Notes: generated by a model not told the origin, from the sequence alone. Positions 1 through 7,080 are shown, counted from the stretch's first letter. The stretch is DNA of 20,402 nucleotides from a candidate division KSB1 bacterium (GCA_022566355.1 JADFJB010000087.1:1-20402), one strand, 5' to 3'. Made by a program: numbers and translations.

Positions 1-7
1 CATAATC

Positions 8-2620
8 TTAAATGAGATAATGGGGTTGTTTTGAGCTATCGATTTCTTGTGTAATCAGCGCCCGGAACGGCAGATAATGCAAAAGACTATGCGCTACAAT
101 AATCAAATGTTCTTTACCGCTGAGAGCGCCGGCCTCTACCACAGGCGCGATTAGTATTTCGTATAACCTGTGCAAAGGCATCATCCAAAACCGTTCATCT
201 AATTTCCCCTTGTTCATATTCCGGACGCCGGTTCCCCGGTATAGTGCAATTTTACCGCGTACACTTTGCTTCCCTTCTGGAACAGTAAAAACCTGTAGAT
301 TTTCTTGGGTCACGACGAAAATGATGGTACTTTCTTCCGTAATAAAGTATTCCAATAGTGCCGATTTATTTGTTAGCAATCGTTGTATTGTCGACACCGG
401 AAAGGGATCGATACTGACCAGGGAATTATATTCAGGGTGGCGTAATTTGATGTCGAGCAACAAACGCTGATAGTCCATTTGGGCTTTCTCTATTGAGTGG
501 CGATAACTACTTTCTGAACCACGTAATCCTTTATTGTCGTCCTCCTCTTCTACGATTTGGGAGCGTAGATTTTGTATTTTGATGCGAAGTTCTCGTTCCT
601 GGACTATCAAATTTTGAGTAGTGGGATCATGAGAATCTATCTTTGTATTTCCCAATCGGTCAAGCAAGGCGCGGGAGCGGGCTCGTTCTACATATTCAAA
701 GGCTTCTTCGACACGATTCATCCGAACAAGCAGGGTCACCATTGCCTCATAGGTCTCAAAACTGTTATGTATGATACCTGCTTTGAATTCCTCAACTTCA
801 GCTTGTGCGCGAATTTTTTCGACCGTAGTCACTGCTGCTTGAAATGAATAAAAGGCACGTTCATCATCACCGCGGTCTTGCCACAATTTTCCCCGACCCA
901 GATAGAGCTGCCAGCGCAACTCCGGATCTTCTAAACCCTCACTAATGGCCAATCCCTGTTCGTATGCCCTGGCTGCTTTTTTCCCACTATCAAGCTCACG
1001 GTAAAAATCTCCCTGTTGTAACTGTAACCAGCCTTGCAATCTTCGGTTACCGATACCTTGTGCAAGGTTCATGGCCAACTTCCAGGTATCAATAGCTTTT
1101 ACGGGTTCATCCTCCAAACTGTAAACATAGCCCAGGTTGCCTAGATCCATACACTCGTTATTTTTTTCACCAAGATCTTTATGAAATTTTAGAGCCTGTC
1201 CAAAGGCATCCTCAGCTTTTTCCAACTCGTTCATTTCCAGGTAGGTGCGACCTATAGTTGAGAGTGTGGATGCTTGTCCGCTAACGTTTTCAATACTTCT
1301 ATGCAGTTCAATTGCGTTACTAAAATTCTCCAAAGCCCTGGCGTGATCTCCTACAGCCATGTAGGTTTGACCCAACGCCTCGATCCAATAAGCCTCGCCG
1401 CGGACATGACCCATGTCACGATGAATTTCCAGCGCCCTTTGATAATTGCGGATTGCTTCCGGATATTCTCCGCGAAATTTATACAAATCCGCCAATCGTC
1501 CTAATTGGTATGCTTCTCCTTCCTGGTATCCCAATTCCTGGTGAATCGCCAAGGCTTGTTGGAAATGACTTAAGGCTTTATTGTAGTCACCCAAGCTCAA
1601 ATAGGCAAGTCCCAAATTGCCCAGGTCGTTCCCTTCGCCCTGGCGATCTCCCAATTCTCGCCTGATAGGCAGAGCCTCGCCATAAATTGCAATTGCGTCT
1701 CCATAATCCCCCAATTCAATTTGGATATTGGCAATGTTGGCCAGGTTCCTCGCGATACTGCGTTGGTTTTCTAACGTGCGATTCAATTCAAGGGCGTGCT
1801 GGTAGTTCGCCAGCGCCTTTTCATAGTTACCCATCTCTTGATGAATGAGGCCGGTATTGTTGTAATCTGCGGCCATGCCTCGTTTATCATCGAGTTCTTT
1901 TCGATAGGGTAGAGCCCTCTCAAAATAAGCACGGGCAGTAGGGTAGTCGCTCCAATCGCTATAGACATTGGCGATATTCCCCAGTCGATTGCCTGTACGC
2001 CATTTGTCGCCGATTTCTTCCAGGGCTGTTAGCGACTTTTGGTAGTTTTCGAGGGCCGCATCGAAATCCCCCAGGTAGAAATAGGCAGCGCCAATGCTGC
2101 CTGGAATTGCTGCCAAATCATCTAAATCATCGATATTTTGCGCTAGTTCCAATGCCTGTTCATAAAAGTTCCGAGCGAGATCATATTTCCCTTGCAGCAA
2201 GCTGTCCCTGGCCGTTTTCCTTAGCACCAAGATTTGAGCTTTAATTTTGGTAGATTCGGATGAAAATTTTTTGTAGCGATGCGCTTTTTCCAGGTAAAAG
2301 CGGTCGCCAAATTCTTGCGCATAAATATCTGCCAGGGCGTTGGCTGTCTCCCAATCATGGTTTCCTGCCGCGGTTGTGCCACGAGTTTTCTTTAGTATTG
2401 AGGAATCCAGCACAGATTCGATGGTTCGAATTGCATCCAATCTTTGGGTTTTGAGGAGGTCTCTTACCCTGGTTAAGTCATCATTTGTATAGGCTTGCAG
2501 GAGCTGGACTTTAAATTCTTGTCGGGAGAGGGGTTGAGCAATACCTGAGTTTGCTGTTGTGCACAAAAGCAATAAAGGCAAACTTAACAAAATTAATGTG
2601 GTGAAAAGATTTCGTTTCAT
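8..2620 (-). CDS. Exported TPR-CHAT protein, ending early inside the CHAT domain
   Basis: The protein has an N-terminal signal peptide (MKRN, then a Leu-rich stretch ending near GIAQP). About ten tetratricopeptide repeats with roughly 40-residue spacing follow (about residues 140-590), with classic TPR phrases such as GDYNKALSHFQQALAIHQEL. Next comes a helical linker with ERARSRALLDRL, then the start of a CHAT domain (clan CD, caspase/separase-like), recognisable from SALLEYF and HSLLHYLPFRAL. I start it at 2620, because longer versions read into a palindromic repeat, and GAGGA lies about 10 bases before this ATG. The frame ends HYLI-TAA at 8-10. The next codons read Asp-Tyr, and CHAT proteins commonly have LIEDYA here, so Glu appears to be replaced by a stop. 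The usual catalytic His and Cys of CHAT would lie beyond it. It is the last gene of a minus-strand cassette with a sigma factor and a zinc-finger membrane protein. TPR-CHAT identity is secure; activity is doubtful. Confidence 0.88.
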   Translation of the reverse strand: MKRNLFTTLILLSLPLLLLCTTANSGIAQPLSRQEFKVQLLQAYTNDDLTRVRDLLKTQRLDAIRTIESVLDSSILKKTRGTTAAGNHDWETANALADIYAQEFGDRFYLEKAHRYKKFSSESTKIKAQILVLRKTARDSLLQGKYDLARNFYEQALELAQNIDDLDDLAAIPGSIGAAYFYLGDFDAALENYQKSLTALEEIGDKWRTGNRLGNIANVYSDWSDYPTARAYFERALPYRKELDDKRGMAADYNNTGLIHQEMGNYEKALANYQHALELNRTLENQRSIARNLANIANIQIELGDYGDAIAIYGEALPIRRELGDRQGEGNDLGNLGLAYLSLGDYNKALSHFQQALAIHQELGYQEGEAYQLGRLADLYKFRGEYPEAIRNYQRALEIHRDMGHVRGEAYWIEALGQTYMAVGDHARALENFSNAIELHRSIENVSGQASTLSTIGRTYLEMNELEKAEDAFGQALKFHKDLGEKNNECMDLGNLGYVYSLEDEPVKAIDTWKLAMNLAQGIGNRRLQGWLQLQQGDFYRELDSGKKAARAYEQGLAISEGLEDPELRWQLYLGRGKLWQDRGDDERAFYSFQAAVTTVEKIRAQAEVEEFKAGIIHNSFETYEAMVTLLVRMNRVEEAFEYVERARSRALLDRLGNTKIDSHDPTTQNLIVQERELRIKIQNLRSQIVEEEDDNKGLRGSESSYRHSIEKAQMDYQRLLLDIKLRHPEYNSLVSIDPFPVSTIQRLLTNKSALLEYFITEESTIIFVVTQENLQVFTVPEGKQSVRGKIALYRGTGVRNMNKGKLDERFWMMPLHRLYEILIAPVVEAGALSGKEHLIIVAHSLLHYLPFRALITQEIDSSKQPHYLI

Positions 2621-2641
2621 TGTTAAGGAGTCCTCATTTAA

Positions 2642-2667
2642 TGTCATTCCCACCAAAGCGGGAATCT
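2642..2667. repeat. Short palindromic intergenic repeat (TGTCATTCCC type)
   Basis: TGTCATTCCC and GGGAATCT flank a short spacer. The arms ATTCCC (2646-2651) and GGGAAT (2660-2665) are perfect inverted copies. A related palindrome lies at 18469-18508. It sits just upstream of the TPR-CHAT start. Repeats of this general look are widespread in bacterial genomes; I cannot tell whether it has a function. Confidence 0.55.
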
Positions 2668-2701
2668 ATATATTGTATCTTCTGAAAAATAACAATCTAT
2701 C

Positions 2702-2802
2702 TGTCATTTCGAGGAGTTTACGATGAGAAATCTTATAATCCATTTCAAGTATGACTTGTTGGCAGACAAGATTTCTCCTCGCTTCGCTGTGTCAAAATGA
2801 CA
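2702..2802. repeat. About 100-bp inverted-repeat element, MITE/REP-like
   Basis: The ends are inverted copies (TGTCATTT at 2702 and AAAATGACA at 2794-2802). Inside them a second pair, GAGAAATCTT (2725-2734) and AAGATTTCTC (2768-2777), is a perfect 10-bp inverted repeat around a roughly 33-bp centre. No reading frame is evident. The structure suits a small non-autonomous palindromic element. It fills most of the gap between the anti-sigma-like gene and the TPR-CHAT gene, so it could also form a hairpin in a joint transcript. Confidence 0.6.
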
Positions 2803-2889
2803 CACTATTTATTTTTATCTATAAGGTCATCTTCCAAAAATTATTTTTATTTAATCTCAATTTTAAGATTTCCATCTAAGTTTAAATAT

Positions 2890-3744
2890 CTATTCAGCTT
2901 TGAAGGTAAAATATTCCATGTCGGAGAGAGTGGATCTGCCAAATTCATAGTTGCCTTCTACTTGCCAAAAGTAGGTCATAGCAGATTGAAGTTTTATTTC
3001 TTTTGGCAAAGTCACATCATTTTTCTTTGTCTTTATCTCCCAAATGATATCGCCATTTGAATCAAGCAGAAGGAAGTTGTAGGTGGAGATATTTTCTACT
3101 TTTGTCCAACTAAATTTTAGTTGTCGTCCTTCAACGTCACTTTGGTTTTCAGGGGCTTGCAACTGAATTTGGAGTTCCGCTGTAGATTCGCGTGTAATCA
3201 GCGGGGATTGAATTTTACTTTGTGGTTGATAAATGATAAAACCAATTATCAATACAGTTAGTGCAAAACCTGCCCAACGATAGACAGGTTTTGGTGAAAC
3301 CAATACATCCCAAAGAATTCTTACTTTTTCTCCAGCTGAACCTGTGATTGATGTAAAGGTTTGCTTGATTCGTTCTGGCAAACCAAGGTTAACTTCAATT
3401 AGACCTTCGGCTTTGAGTTCGTGTAATAAACTATCTAAGGAAACTAACCTATCAAGACAATATTCACATTCACCTAAATGGAGTTGAACCTCTTTTTTAG
3501 ATTTTGTACTGGTTGGGCTTTCTATGTAGGTCAGTATCTGGGAGTCATCGTAGCAGTCCTGTGTTTCTTGCTTTTGTTGAATTGAGATATTGCTTCGTAT
3601 GAATGTTCGAAGATTTTCATATGCCTTTACTTTTTTGCTGCATTTGGGACAAGATTGCAGGTGATTCTCAATTTTACCTTTTTTAATTTGATTTAAATTG
3701 CCACTTTTGTAAGCGATCAATTTCGATAAGTTCACACACTGCAT
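2890..3744 (-). CDS. Membrane protein with two anti-sigma-type zinc fingers and an Fn3-like exterior domain
   Basis: The N-terminal half carries two equal zinc-binding modules: Cys3, His28, Cys32, Cys35 and Cys64, His89, Cys93, Cys96, each with the HX3CX2C motif of zf-HC2/ZAS anti-sigma factors and the same 25-residue spacing to an upstream Cys. One membrane segment follows (about 157-173, AGFALTVLIIGFIIY). The C-terminal part (about 190-284) has the Trp/Tyr pattern of an Fn3-like beta sandwich (KFSWTKVE, YFWQVEG). The cytoplasmic fingers would hold the sigma factor while the outer domain senses or binds something. It starts at ATG 3744 with AGGAGT at 3752-3757. It lies downstream of a sigma factor and upstream of the TPR-CHAT gene, both on the same strand. 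The anti-sigma role is inferred from motif and position. Confidence 0.82.
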   Translation of the reverse strand: MQCVNLSKLIAYKSGNLNQIKKGKIENHLQSCPKCSKKVKAYENLRTFIRSNISIQQKQETQDCYDDSQILTYIESPTSTKSKKEVQLHLGECEYCLDRLVSLDSLLHELKAEGLIEVNLGLPERIKQTFTSITGSAGEKVRILWDVLVSPKPVYRWAGFALTVLIIGFIIYQPQSKIQSPLITRESTAELQIQLQAPENQSDVEGRQLKFSWTKVENISTYNFLLLDSNGDIIWEIKTKKNDVTLPKEIKLQSAMTYFWQVEGNYEFGRSTLSDMEYFTFKAE

Positions 3745-3840
3745 TAATTATGACTCCTTTCGTTTAATATGAAGAAACGGACATGACAAAACTTTTTTGC
3801 GGTTTTTTTTAACTATTCAGCCTCGAAGTCTCTAAGACAT

Positions 3841-3995
3841 CCCTTTCCCCTTTCCCTTATACCTTTTCCCTCATTCCTTTTACCTCATACCTTATACCTT
3901 ATACCTAACCCCTAACCTCATACCTAATACCTAATACCTTATACCTAACCCCTAACCTCATACCTCATACCTCATACCTCATACCTTTTCCCTTT
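3841..3995. repeat. Degenerate 6-7 bp tandem repeat array
   Basis: About 155 bases consist almost only of variants of CCTTATA, CCTAATA, CCTCATA and CCTAACC. A higher-order repeat is also visible: the 25 bases from 3901 recur from 3941. The array abuts the stop codon of the sigma gene (3996) and fills the gap to the anti-sigma-like gene, so it would be transcribed if the genes form an operon. It recalls the short tandemly repeated heptamers known from cyanobacteria, but any relation is only by appearance. There are no spacers, so it is not CRISPR. Confidence 0.85.
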
Positions 3996-4820
3996 TTACT
4001 TTTCAAGATCCGAGGGCCCAATACCTCTTTCTTTTAGCTTAACTTTCAAAGCCTTCAAGGCTTTTTTAAGTTTTCGATTTACCTGCCAAATGCTTTTCAT
4101 TTTCAGGATTCGTGCTGTTTGTTCAAGAGTCATCCCTTTTAACACATGTAGCCTAATGATCAATTTCTCTTGATGGGGAAGTGTGTTAAGTATTTCATTC
4201 AGTATCCCCTTAGTTTCTTGGTGAATCAGTTGTTGTTCAGCGTTAGGTTCATTCCGGTCTGAATGATCGAGTTCATCTACATCGTCAAATGACAAAAGGG
4301 GTAGAAACGCTTGTCTGTTCTCAAAAAGTCTGAATCGAGTTTCACTGTTTAAGGTATCATGAATTTTATCTAAACGAATCAACATCTCCCCATAGTGTCC
4401 CTCAAATCTGTGCTGTGTTTTAAGAAGTTGAAAAGTTAATTCGGTTGAATAACCTTTCTGATAAATAAATTGGAAAATAGTCTGCTCAATTGCCGGAAGT
4501 TTTTTTATGCATTCAAACAACCGGTTTCTGCCTTTATTTCGAAACCAATCAAAGCAACAATTTCGTGTAACAACGACAATCCAGGTTTCGAATTCATAAT
4601 TGCGAGGTTGCTCAAAATAGGCCATTATTTTTTTATACTTATCTTTTTTGAATTGTTCAAGAACATAAGTGTACAATTCCATTTGATCATCATGATCCCG
4701 AACTAACTTTGCAATGACAGCCATTATTTGACGGTTAGAATCTTGTACGAAGTTAGACCATGCTTTTTCCGGATCATTTCGAAAAGCTTGATTCCAATCA
4801 TGACCCCTTAAAGTCGTCAT
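3996..4820 (-). CDS. Sigma-70-family RNA polymerase sigma factor, ECF-like with an enlarged linker
   Basis: Region 2 lies at about 20-100, with FETWIVVVTRNCCFDWFRNK resembling the core-binding and -10 recognition helices. Region 4 lies at about 204-262 (LNTLPHQEKLIIRLHVLKGM, then TLEQTARIL and a basic helix), a helix-turn-helix for the -35 element. At 274 residues it is longer than the usual roughly 180-200 of ECF factors. The extra 100 residues include a stretch (LPAIEQTIFQFIYQKGYS, 108-125) that resembles a second, degenerate region 4. The ATG at 4820 is preceded by AAAGG, 8 bases away. It heads a minus-strand cassette with the zinc-finger membrane protein and the TPR-CHAT protein, and it probably drives that cassette or a surface-stress regulon. 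Confidence 0.87.
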   Translation of the reverse strand: MTTLRGHDWNQAFRNDPEKAWSNFVQDSNRQIMAVIAKLVRDHDDQMELYTYVLEQFKKDKYKKIMAYFEQPRNYEFETWIVVVTRNCCFDWFRNKGRNRLFECIKKLPAIEQTIFQFIYQKGYSTELTFQLLKTQHRFEGHYGEMLIRLDKIHDTLNSETRFRLFENRQAFLPLLSFDDVDELDHSDRNEPNAEQQLIHQETKGILNEILNTLPHQEKLIIRLHVLKGMTLEQTARILKMKSIWQVNRKLKKALKALKVKLKERGIGPSDLEK

Positions 4821-4822
4821 CG

Positions 4823-4867
4823 AGGTAACCTTTATTAAAGTTAATGGGTAGCTTACCCAGGTTACCT
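4823..4867 (-). promoter_or_regulatory. Nested inverted repeat over the sigma-gene leader and ribosome-binding site
   Basis: AGGTAACCT (4823-4831) and AGGTTACCT (4859-4867) are perfect 9-bp inverted copies. Inside them TGGGTA (4845-4850) and TACCCA (4854-4859) form a second perfect stem with a 3-base loop. In the transcript the outer 3' arm covers the AGG of the likely Shine-Dalgarno sequence, two bases before the ATG. It could be a translation-blocking hairpin or a dyad operator. The structure is seen; the role is inferred. Confidence 0.5.
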
Positions 4868-5038
4868 AAATAAAATTCTTAACAGCGTGAGAAAAAAGTA
4901 TTGTCAACAACTTATTTAAAGAAAAACTATGGGACAAGGAAAAAGTAGATAAATTTACTGTTTGCGTTGCATCTTTGTTAAATCTGTTTTAGAATAATCG
5001 GTAGCTTTACTTTGTAAATTATCTTTAAGGATTTATCT

Positions 5039-5587
5039 ATGCGTATTCGAATCAACAAAAGTGCAATTCACATCATGCAGGGGGATATCACGCATCAAAA
5101 TACCGATGCTATCGTGAATGCTGCTAATAATTCCTTAATGGGTGGCGGTGGTGTTGACGGTGCCATTCATCGGGCTGGCGGACCTGAAATATTGGAAGAA
5201 AACAAGAAAATAGTAAAAGAAAAAGGACCGTTACCTACGGGAGAGGCAGTCATTACTACTTCGGGTAAAATGCCATCAAAGTATGTGATTCATACTGTCG
5301 GACCCATCTATAAAGATGGCGCCTCAGGAGAAGCAGATTTGTTGACCAATGCATATCGAAATAGCCTTGCTTTAGCGGCAGAAAAACAGCTTGAATCAAT
5401 CAGTTTTCCTTCTATCAGTACTGGTGTTTTTGGATATCCAATTCCTGATGCAACTGATATTGCCATTGAAACTGTAATTCAATTTCTAAGAGAGAATGAT
5501 CAAATTAAATTGGTACGATTCGTTTTATTTGACGATCGCACTTTCTTGTCCTATCAGCAAGCATTAAACAAGATTGGGAAAGACTAA
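5039..5587 (+). CDS. Macro-domain protein, O-acetyl-ADP-ribose deacetylase type
   Basis: This is a complete single-domain macro protein of 182 residues, the usual length for the YmdB/TTHA0132-like group. It binds ADP-ribose and, in this group, hydrolyses O-acetyl-ADP-ribose or mono-ADP-ribosyl groups. Visible motifs are QGDIT (14-18), IVNAANNSLMGGGGVDGAIH (25-44) with the catalytic Asn and Gly-rich loop, and SISTGVFGYP (125-134), the phosphate-binding loop. The start is ATG 5039 with AAGGAT nine bases before it. It is transcribed away from the sigma cassette, with a 218-base gap between them. No partner ADP-ribosyltransferase is seen in the window, so it is most likely a housekeeping enzyme. 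Confidence 0.95.
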   Translation: MRIRINKSAIHIMQGDITHQNTDAIVNAANNSLMGGGGVDGAIHRAGGPEILEENKKIVKEKGPLPTGEAVITTSGKMPSKYVIHTVGPIYKDGASGEADLLTNAYRNSLALAAEKQLESISFPSISTGVFGYPIPDATDIAIETVIQFLRENDQIKLVRFVLFDDRTFLSYQQALNKIGKD

Positions 5588-5612
5588 AACCAACTAACCT
5601 GAAGAATTCTTA

Positions 5613-5636
5613 GGCACAAAGGCACAAAGGCACAAA
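5613..5636. repeat. Three tandem copies of GGCACAAA
   Basis: Three perfect 8-bp units lie just downstream of the macro-domain gene. They are flanked by an 11-bp direct repeat (AGATTGGGAAA at 5571-5581, inside the end of that gene, and at 5651-5661), which suggests a small local duplication. Confidence 0.7.
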
Positions 5637-5682
5637 GAAAAAGAAATAAAAGATTGGGAAATATTGTAGGCTGAGTTTTAAA

Positions 5683-5698
5683 CCGACATTCATGTCGG
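5683..5698. repeat. Perfect palindrome CCGACAT-TC-ATGTCGG
   Basis: Seven-base perfect arms lie around a 2-base centre in the gap after the macro-domain gene. It could be a hairpin repeat or a weak terminator, but no U-tract follows on the plus strand. Confidence 0.45.
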
Positions 5699-5784
5699 CT
5701 CCGCACTTATGCTTTATTCATTCCTTATTTGATCATTGATTATTTGAAATTGGGATTTATTTGTGATTTGTGATTTCACACGCC

Positions 5785-5840
5785 GCATCCAACATCTAAT
5801 ATCCGGCATCTGGCATCCAACATCTAACATCCGGCATCCA
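5785..5840. repeat. Two 28-bp units built of eight heptamers
   Basis: GCATCCAACATCTAATATCC and the eight bases after it recur directly behind. The sequence splits into eight heptamers of the type (G/A)CATC(C/T)(A/G), with one unit starting AT. The array ends three bases before the stop codon of the SpoIIE remnant. It is the second heptamer-like array in the window after 3841-3995, but with a different core. Confidence 0.75.
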
Positions 5841-5843
5841 GCC

Positions 5844-5996
5844 TCAATCCACCTTCAACACCACCATGGTCATGTCATCATGCTGGGGGGCTTCCCCGGC
5901 AAAACCATTGATGATTTTGACCGTGTACTCAATTAATTCTTCGGCAGATGAGCCATTATGGTTTTGCAGCAATTCCGAAAAGCGGGTATCGCCAAA
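5844..5996 (-). pseudogene. C-terminal remnant of a SpoIIE/RsbU-type PP2C phosphatase
   Basis: Fifty codons read FGDTRFSELLQNH ... SSAEELIEYTVKIING ... EAPQHDDMTMVVLKVD and then a proper stop. This matches the end of SpoIIE-family serine phosphatases, in which FG.ERL..LL is followed by SAEEL and the metal-binding HDDMT, then a VVL strand. Directly upstream in frame is a TAA (5997-5999), and nothing before it resembles the rest of the phosphatase domain. All other domains are missing, so this is a deletion relic. These phosphatases normally dephosphorylate anti-sigma-factor antagonists in partner-switching pathways. Confidence 0.8.
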
Positions 5997-6302
5997 TTAT
6001 ACTCATTCCGACATGTTGTGGTGTGATTATTTTAAAATGATAAGGCGCTAAATCGCTCTTCTGGAAATCTGAGATGTTTTTGTGATATGAATTATATTGT
6101 ATAAATTGTTTAATGTAAATGATAGACTCAGGCAACCAACTTATTTCGGAATATTGGTTTTTGATGACAATGAATTACAACGGAGGGATGGACGTTGAGG
6201 CTTGAAATACAAAACGGAATAATAAAATAGGGAAATAGTTTTCATCAGTAATTAACCAAATTCTTTGTTTGGTAACGGCTTATACCTCATGTATATTATA
6301 AA
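5997..6302. other. Gap with no recognisable gene
   Basis: I see no coding frame, RNA gene or clear promoter here. I looked for a BrnT-like toxin before the antitoxin-like gene and did not find one in any frame. Confidence 0.5.
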
Positions 6303-6464
6303 ATGCCAGATAACCAAAAAACCGACTGGAAGAGGTTTGATGCAATGACCGATGAAGAGATTGATAAGTCAGAAATACCAGAATTGGGCGAAGAATGGTT
6401 TAAATCCAATTCTAAAGGTAGAAGTTATCAAACTTTCATCAATGCAGTATTAAGACATATGTAA
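6303..6464 (+). CDS. Small BrnA-like antitoxin, without a visible toxin
   Basis: The gene has 53 codons, too short for many gene callers. The N-terminal part, TDWKRFDAMTDEEIDKSEIP, followed by ELGEEWF, is the typical DNA-binding antitoxin opening of the BrnA/CopG-like group (DW.RL..MTDE.ID.SDIPEL.E.F). The end, SYQTFINAVLRHM, resembles the YQTLINAVLR ribbon-helix-helix tail. In BrnT/BrnA pairs the toxin gene usually lies just upstream, but that stretch holds no such frame. The 124 bases downstream before the deaminase also lack one. I see no strong ribosome-binding site. It is either an orphan antitoxin (left after loss of the toxin, or acting against a toxin elsewhere) or a stand-alone repressor. 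Confidence 0.68.
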   Translation: MPDNQKTDWKRFDAMTDEEIDKSEIPELGEEWFKSNSKGRSYQTFINAVLRHM

Positions 6465-6588
6465 AAACACAAAAAGGACGAGCTCTTGAATAGAATTCAT
6501 CCAATAATTTGATAGGGAATTATTATTATTTTAGGGCCGACTTCTTCTAAAAAAATGACCTAATAATACAAACAAAACGGAAAACCAA

Positions 6589-7080
6589 ATGAAACCAAAT
6601 CAATCCCGTCCTTCCTGGGACGATTACTTCATGGAAGTCGCAAATAGCATTTCCAAACGAGCCACCTGTGATCGGGGTAGAAGTGGCTGTGTGATTGCAA
6701 AGGATAAACATATCCTCGTTTCAGGCTACGTAGGCTCCCCGGCCGGACTACCCCATTGCGATGATGTCGGCCACCAAATGAAAAGCGTAATTCATGAGGA
6801 TGGAACAACCACAGACCATTGCGTGAGAACGGTCCACGCTGAGCAGAATGCAATTTGCCAGGCTGCGAAAGTTGGAATCTCAGTTCTGGGTGCAACAATC
6901 TACACCAGAATGACTCCCTGCCGGGTTTGTGCAATGTTAATCATCAATTGCGGCATTAAACGCGTAATATGCGAAAGGAAATACCACACCGGCATTGAAT
7001 CGGAAGAGATGTTTGCCGCGTCGGGTGTGGAATTAGTTTATAAGTATGATGAGCTGCAGAAATATGAAACCACAGATTAG
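6589..7080 (+). CDS. dCMP deaminase (zinc-dependent cytidine/deoxycytidylate deaminase family)
   Basis: It converts dCMP to dUMP, feeding thymidylate synthesis in the cytosol. The zinc site is complete: His83-Ala-Glu85 (catalytic Glu) and Pro110-Cys111-Arg-Val-Cys114. The N-terminal WDDYFMEVANSISKRATC and RSGCVIAKD are typical of the ComEB/dCMP deaminase group, and the length of 163 residues is normal. The start is ATG 6589, with only a weak purine stretch (CGGAAAA) before it. It stands alone on the plus strand between the small antitoxin gene and the outer-membrane protein gene. Nearby dCMP deaminases of phage origin exist, but nothing else here looks viral. Confidence 0.94.
   Translation: MKPNQSRPSWDDYFMEVANSISKRATCDRGRSGCVIAKDKHILVSGYVGSPAGLPHCDDVGHQMKSVIHEDGTTTDHCVRTVHAEQNAICQAAKVGISVLGATIYTRMTPCRVCAMLIINCGIKRVICERKYHTGIESEEMFAASGVELVYKYDELQKYETTD

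Noticed and set aside
3841-3995. CRISPR-like array
   Set aside because: Units are 6-7 bases and contiguous, with no unique spacers and no cas genes nearby.
8-4820. Type III-E CRISPR (Craspase) locus
   Set aside because: A TPR-CHAT and a sigma factor are present, but there is no gRAMP effector, no repeat-spacer array and no Csx30/Csx31-like protein; this CHAT protein is exported.
5683-5698. Intrinsic terminator of the macro-domain gene
   Set aside because: The hairpin is perfect but lacks a following T-tract on the plus strand and lies about 95 bases after the stop.
5866-6051. Plus-strand open frame of 61 codons
   Set aside because: It is antisense to the SpoIIE remnant, which has family-matching sequence on the minus strand, and has no motif itself.
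6629-6934. Minus-strand frame inside the dCMP deaminase gene
   Set aside because: The plus strand has the complete zinc-site motifs; the minus frame is a shadow.
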